A stretch of 7,560 nucleotides of DNA, taken from contig VGSO01000135.1 of NCBI GenBank assembly GCA_016874945.1, forward strand, positions 1 to 7,560. Reading direction: 5' to 3'. Below the pieces are notes generated by a model. That model was given only the letters and a program-made list of their open reading frames with translations, was not told the origin of the DNA and made no database searches. The position numbers and the translations under genes are program-made. Each line of letters starts with the position of its first letter. Positions within the stretch are counted from its first letter, which is position 1. This document shows positions 5,502-7,560 of the stretch, piece by piece. This stretch comes from Deltaproteobacteria bacterium (lineage in GTDB: Bacteria; Desulfobacterota; Desulfobaccia; Desulfobaccales; 0-14-0-80-60-11).

Positions 5502-6305
5502 ATGATCAAAGCCATCGTTTCCGGCGCCGCGGGGCGCATGGGCGGGCGGATTATCCATATGCTGGAGGGGGCCGAAGGCATTGTCCTGGCCGGGGTCCTG
5601 GAGCGCTATGACCATCCCGCGGTGGGCAAAGACGTGGGAGAGGTGGTGGGGCTGCCCAGCAAGGGGATTATCGTGTCGGGCCTGTTGGAAGAAGTGCTTC
5701 CCCAGGGGGATGTGCTCATCGAGTTCACCCATCCCGAAGTGTCCTTTTCCCATTTCATGCAGGCGGCAACCGCGGGCAAGGCCGTGGTCATCGGCACCAC
5801 GGGTTTTACTCCGGCCCAGTTGGCGGAAATCCGGGAAATCGCCCCCCGGACCCGGGTGGTCCTGGCCCCCAACATGAGCGTGGGGGTGAACCTCATGTTC
5901 AAGGTGGTGGCGGACGTGGCCCGGGTATTGGGGGAGGGCTACGACGTGGAAATCGTGGAAGCCCACCACCGCATGAAGAAGGACGCGCCCAGCGGCACGG
6001 CCATCAGATTGGCCCAGGTCATGGCCGAGGCCTTGGGCCGGGATCTGGATAAGGTGGGGGTCTATGCCCGGAAAGGAATCATCGGGGAGCGCACCCCAAA
6101 TGAGATCGGCATTCAAACGGTGCGGGCCGGGGACATCGTGGGCGAGCACACCGTGATTTTCTGCGGCATCGGGGAGCGTCTCGAAGTCATTCACCGGGCC
6201 CACAGCCGGGACAATTTCGCCCGGGGCGCGGTCAGGGCGGCCAAGTGGATCGTGAACCAGCCCCACGGCCTCTATGACATGCAGGACGTGTTGGGGTTGA
6301 AATAA
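5502..6305 (+). CDS. dapB: 4-hydroxy-tetrahydrodipicolinate reductase
   Basis: NAD(P)H-dependent reductase converting the DapA product to tetrahydrodipicolinate. The protein is 267 residues, as expected for the family. The N-terminal Rossmann fold shows GAAGRMG (8-14); Glu34-Arg35 after the second strand corresponds to the E. coli Glu38-Arg39 pair associated with use of both NADH and NADPH. GTTG (98-101) and APNMSVGVN (122-130) line the cofactor/substrate cleft. The family signature EAHHRMKKDAPSGTA (153-167) contains His155, Lys159 and the substrate-binding SGT. The start is ATG at 5502, giving MIKAIVSGAAGRMG. Its stop codon TAA at 6303-6305 directly abuts the next start codon GTG, so translation of the two is probably coupled. 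Confidence 0.97.
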   Translation: MIKAIVSGAAGRMGGRIIHMLEGAEGIVLAGVLERYDHPAVGKDVGEVVGLPSKGIIVSGLLEEVLPQGDVLIEFTHPEVSFSHFMQAATAGKAVVIGTTGFTPAQLAEIREIAPRTRVVLAPNMSVGVNLMFKVVADVARVLGEGYDVEIVEAHHRMKKDAPSGTAIRLAQVMAEALGRDLDKVGVYARKGIIGERTPNEIGIQTVRAGDIVGEHTVIFCGIGERLEVIHRAHSRDNFARGAVRAAKWIVNQPHGLYDMQDVLGLK

Positions 6306-7076
6306 GTGCGGATCGTAAGATTCTTCCTGGAGGGCCGCTCCGGCTATGGAATGTTGGAGGGGGAGAAGATTTTTCCCCTCTGGGATACCCCGTACATCGG
6401 TCTTTCCCAAACGGGGGAGGTCCTGACGTTAAGCGACGTCACTTTGCTGGCCCCCTGCGAACCCACCAAGATTATCGCGTTGGGGTTGAACTACCGCGAC
6501 CACGCGGCGGAATTCGGGCGGGAAGTCCCGGATGAACCCTTGATTTTCATGAAGCCTTCCACCTCGGTGATCGGGCCGGGGGCGGACATCGTCTACCCCA
6601 AAATGTCCCGGCGGGTGGACTACGAGGCGGAGTTGGCGGTGGTTATGGGGAAGACGGCCCGCCACGCGCCGGAGGACCGGGCTTTCGATTACGTCCTGGG
6701 CTACACCGCGTTCAACGACGTCACCGCCCGGGACCTGCAAAAAAAGGACGGCCAGTTCACCCGGGCCAAGGGCTTTGACACCTTTGCCCCCATGGGACCG
6801 TGGATCGAAACGGACCTCCCCGACCCAGACAATCTCACGGTGGAGGCCTATCTTAACGGGGAGCGGCGCCAGCATTCCAATACCAAAAACATGGTTTTCG
6901 GGGTGGCGCAGCTAATATCTTTTCTTTCCCGGGTCATGACCCTCCTGCCCGGGGACGTTATCGCCACGGGCACGCCCTCGGGGATCGGCCCCATGCGGGT
7001 GGGGGACGACATCGAAATCCGGGTGGAGGGTATCGGCGCCCTCCGGAATCGACTGGTGGCGGAGGAAGGAATTTAA
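6306..7076 (+). CDS. FAH-superfamily hydrolase/isomerase, substrate unknown
   Basis: A 256-residue member of the fumarylacetoacetate hydrolase superfamily, close in layout to YcgM/FAHD1-type acylpyruvases, oxaloacetate decarboxylases/tautomerases and 2-hydroxyhepta-2,4-diene-1,7-dioate isomerases. Residues 1-50 form a small N-terminal domain, then the FAH core runs to the end. GLNYRDHAAE (60-69) includes the candidate catalytic His66. FMKP (81-84) and YEAELAVV (106-113) follow, the latter with metal ligands Glu107 and Glu109; FNDVT (136-140) gives the third ligand, Asp138. Lys155 in RAKGFDTF and TGTPSGIG (221-228) complete the active site. All expected divalent-metal ligands are present, so an active enzyme is likely. 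Translation starts at GTG 6306, immediately after the dapB stop, with GGGGT (6293-6297) as a possible ribosome site. Three bases separate its TAA stop from dapL. The tight placement suggests a link to lysine synthesis, perhaps clearing a reactive 2-oxoacid, but no substrate can be read from sequence. Confidence 0.9.
   Translation: MRIVRFFLEGRSGYGMLEGEKIFPLWDTPYIGLSQTGEVLTLSDVTLLAPCEPTKIIALGLNYRDHAAEFGREVPDEPLIFMKPSTSVIGPGADIVYPKMSRRVDYEAELAVVMGKTARHAPEDRAFDYVLGYTAFNDVTARDLQKKDGQFTRAKGFDTFAPMGPWIETDLPDPDNLTVEAYLNGERRQHSNTKNMVFGVAQLISFLSRVMTLLPGDVIATGTPSGIGPMRVGDDIEIRVEGIGALRNRLVAEEGI
7061..7065 (+). promoter_or_regulatory. Ribosome binding site for dapL
   Basis: GGAGG within the purine run 7061-7070, at the end of the FAH gene. 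It supports the ATG at 7080; the adjacent AAGGA (7066-7070) lies nine bases upstream and is the better-spaced alternative. Confidence 0.6.
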
Positions 7077-7079
7077 ACG

Positions 7080-7560
7080 ATGGATTTCTTTGAGCCGGCA
7101 ACGCGCTTGAAATTGATCCCCCCTTATCTCTTCAAAGAAATCGACGAGAAAAAAGAACAGGTGCGGGCCCGGGGGGTGGACATCATCGACCTGGGGGTGG
7201 GGGACCCCGATCTGCCCACGCCCCGCTTCATCGTGGATAAGATGGTGAAAGCGGTTAAGAACCCCAAGACTCACCGCTATCCCCTCTATTCCGGCATGAG
7301 CCTGTTCCGGGAGGCGGTGGCCCGCTGGTACCAGAAGCGCTTCGGGGTGGAACTGGACCCGGCCAGCGAGGTCATCACCCTCATCGGCTCCAAGGAGGGC
7401 ATCGCCCACCTGCCCTTGGGGATCAACAGCCCCGAGGACGTGAACCTGGTGCCCAGCCCGGCGTATCCGGTCTATCAGATGGGGACCCTCTTTGCCGGGG
7501 GGCACAGCCATTTCATGCCCCTGACCCGGGAAAACGGCTTTCTGCCCAATCTGCATGACG
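7080..7560 (+). CDS. dapL: LL-diaminopimelate aminotransferase, N-terminal 160 residues (3' end outside window)
   Basis: PLP-dependent class I/II aminotransferase. I translated the frame from the ATG at 7080; it stays open to the window end, covering about 160 of an expected ~390 residues. DapL turns tetrahydrodipicolinate directly into LL-diaminopimelate with glutamate as amino donor, bypassing the succinylase or acetylase steps. The opening RLKLIPPYLFKEIDEKK (9-25) is a strong DapL-type N-terminus. DLGVGDPDLPTP (37-48) is the substrate-loop segment, YPLYSGM (67-73) contributes the conserved tyrosine and glycine, and GSKEG (103-107) sits at the PLP-phosphate site. SPAYPVY (126-132) has the ring-stacking region. 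The Schiff-base lysine lies beyond the window. The short N-terminus looks more like the DapL2 than the plant-like DapL1 class, which is an impression from memory. It is three bases downstream of the FAH gene. A related aspartate aminotransferase is the main alternative, made unlikely by the operon. Confidence 0.92.
   Translation, partial: MDFFEPATRLKLIPPYLFKEIDEKKEQVRARGVDIIDLGVGDPDLPTPRFIVDKMVKAVKNPKTHRYPLYSGMSLFREAVARWYQKRFGVELDPASEVITLIGSKEGIAHLPLGINSPEDVNLVPSPAYPVYQMGTLFAGGHSHFMPLTRENGFLPNLHD

Overview
The window is a 7.56 kb piece of a GC-rich bacterial chromosome, all coding on the + strand. It carries the 3' part of argH, a gene for a predicted lipoprotein with fibronectin type III-like repeats, and a lysine/meso-diaminopimelate cluster in the order lysA, dapF, dapA, dapB, an FAH-superfamily gene, dapL (cut by the window end). 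The gene order, a DapL-type aminotransferase, the GC-rich codon use and the heptamer-repeat spacers suggest a deltaproteobacterium-like organism (Desulfobacterota, Syntrophobacter/Desulfobacca-like). This is inference; no rRNA or other taxonomic marker is present.

Layout. Positions 1-986 hold the C-terminal ~327 residues of argininosuccinate lyase. Positions 987-1137 are a repeat-rich gap with four TTTTCGG heptamers, a perfect 11-bp-stem hairpin and a 10-bp palindrome. Positions 1138-2187 encode the lipoprotein. Positions 2188-2427 are the longest gap: GC-rich heptamer pairs, then an AT-rich stretch, then nine tandem AACCTGA-type heptamers leading to lysA. From lysA (2428) to dapL (7080 onward) genes are tightly packed: a 1-nt overlap for lysA/dapF, 10 nt for dapF/dapA, 0 nt for dapB/FAH and 3 nt for FAH/dapL. 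The exception is the 92-nt dapA/dapB gap, almost filled by an inverted heptamer repeat that could form a long hairpin in the mRNA.

How the genes work together. DapA condenses aspartate semialdehyde with pyruvate, DapB reduces the product to tetrahydrodipicolinate, DapL converts that in one step to LL-diaminopimelate, DapF epimerises it to meso-diaminopimelate (for peptidoglycan), and LysA decarboxylates it to lysine. This is the complete diaminopimelate-aminotransferase route, with no dapD, dapC or dapE in the window. The FAH-family enzyme, wedged without spacing between dapB and dapL, has no assigned step and is the main functional puzzle. The lipoprotein upstream of lysA-dapF has a C-G-K-K-x-x-P start to its mature form, reminiscent of the LptM lipoproteins encoded at the equivalent place in gammaproteobacteria.

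The genes themselves are mostly ordinary. The unusual parts are the spacers: every gap over 90 bp carries 7-bp-period repeats, with different but partly related units. I found no CRISPR array, tRNA, rRNA, transposase or convincing lysine riboswitch.
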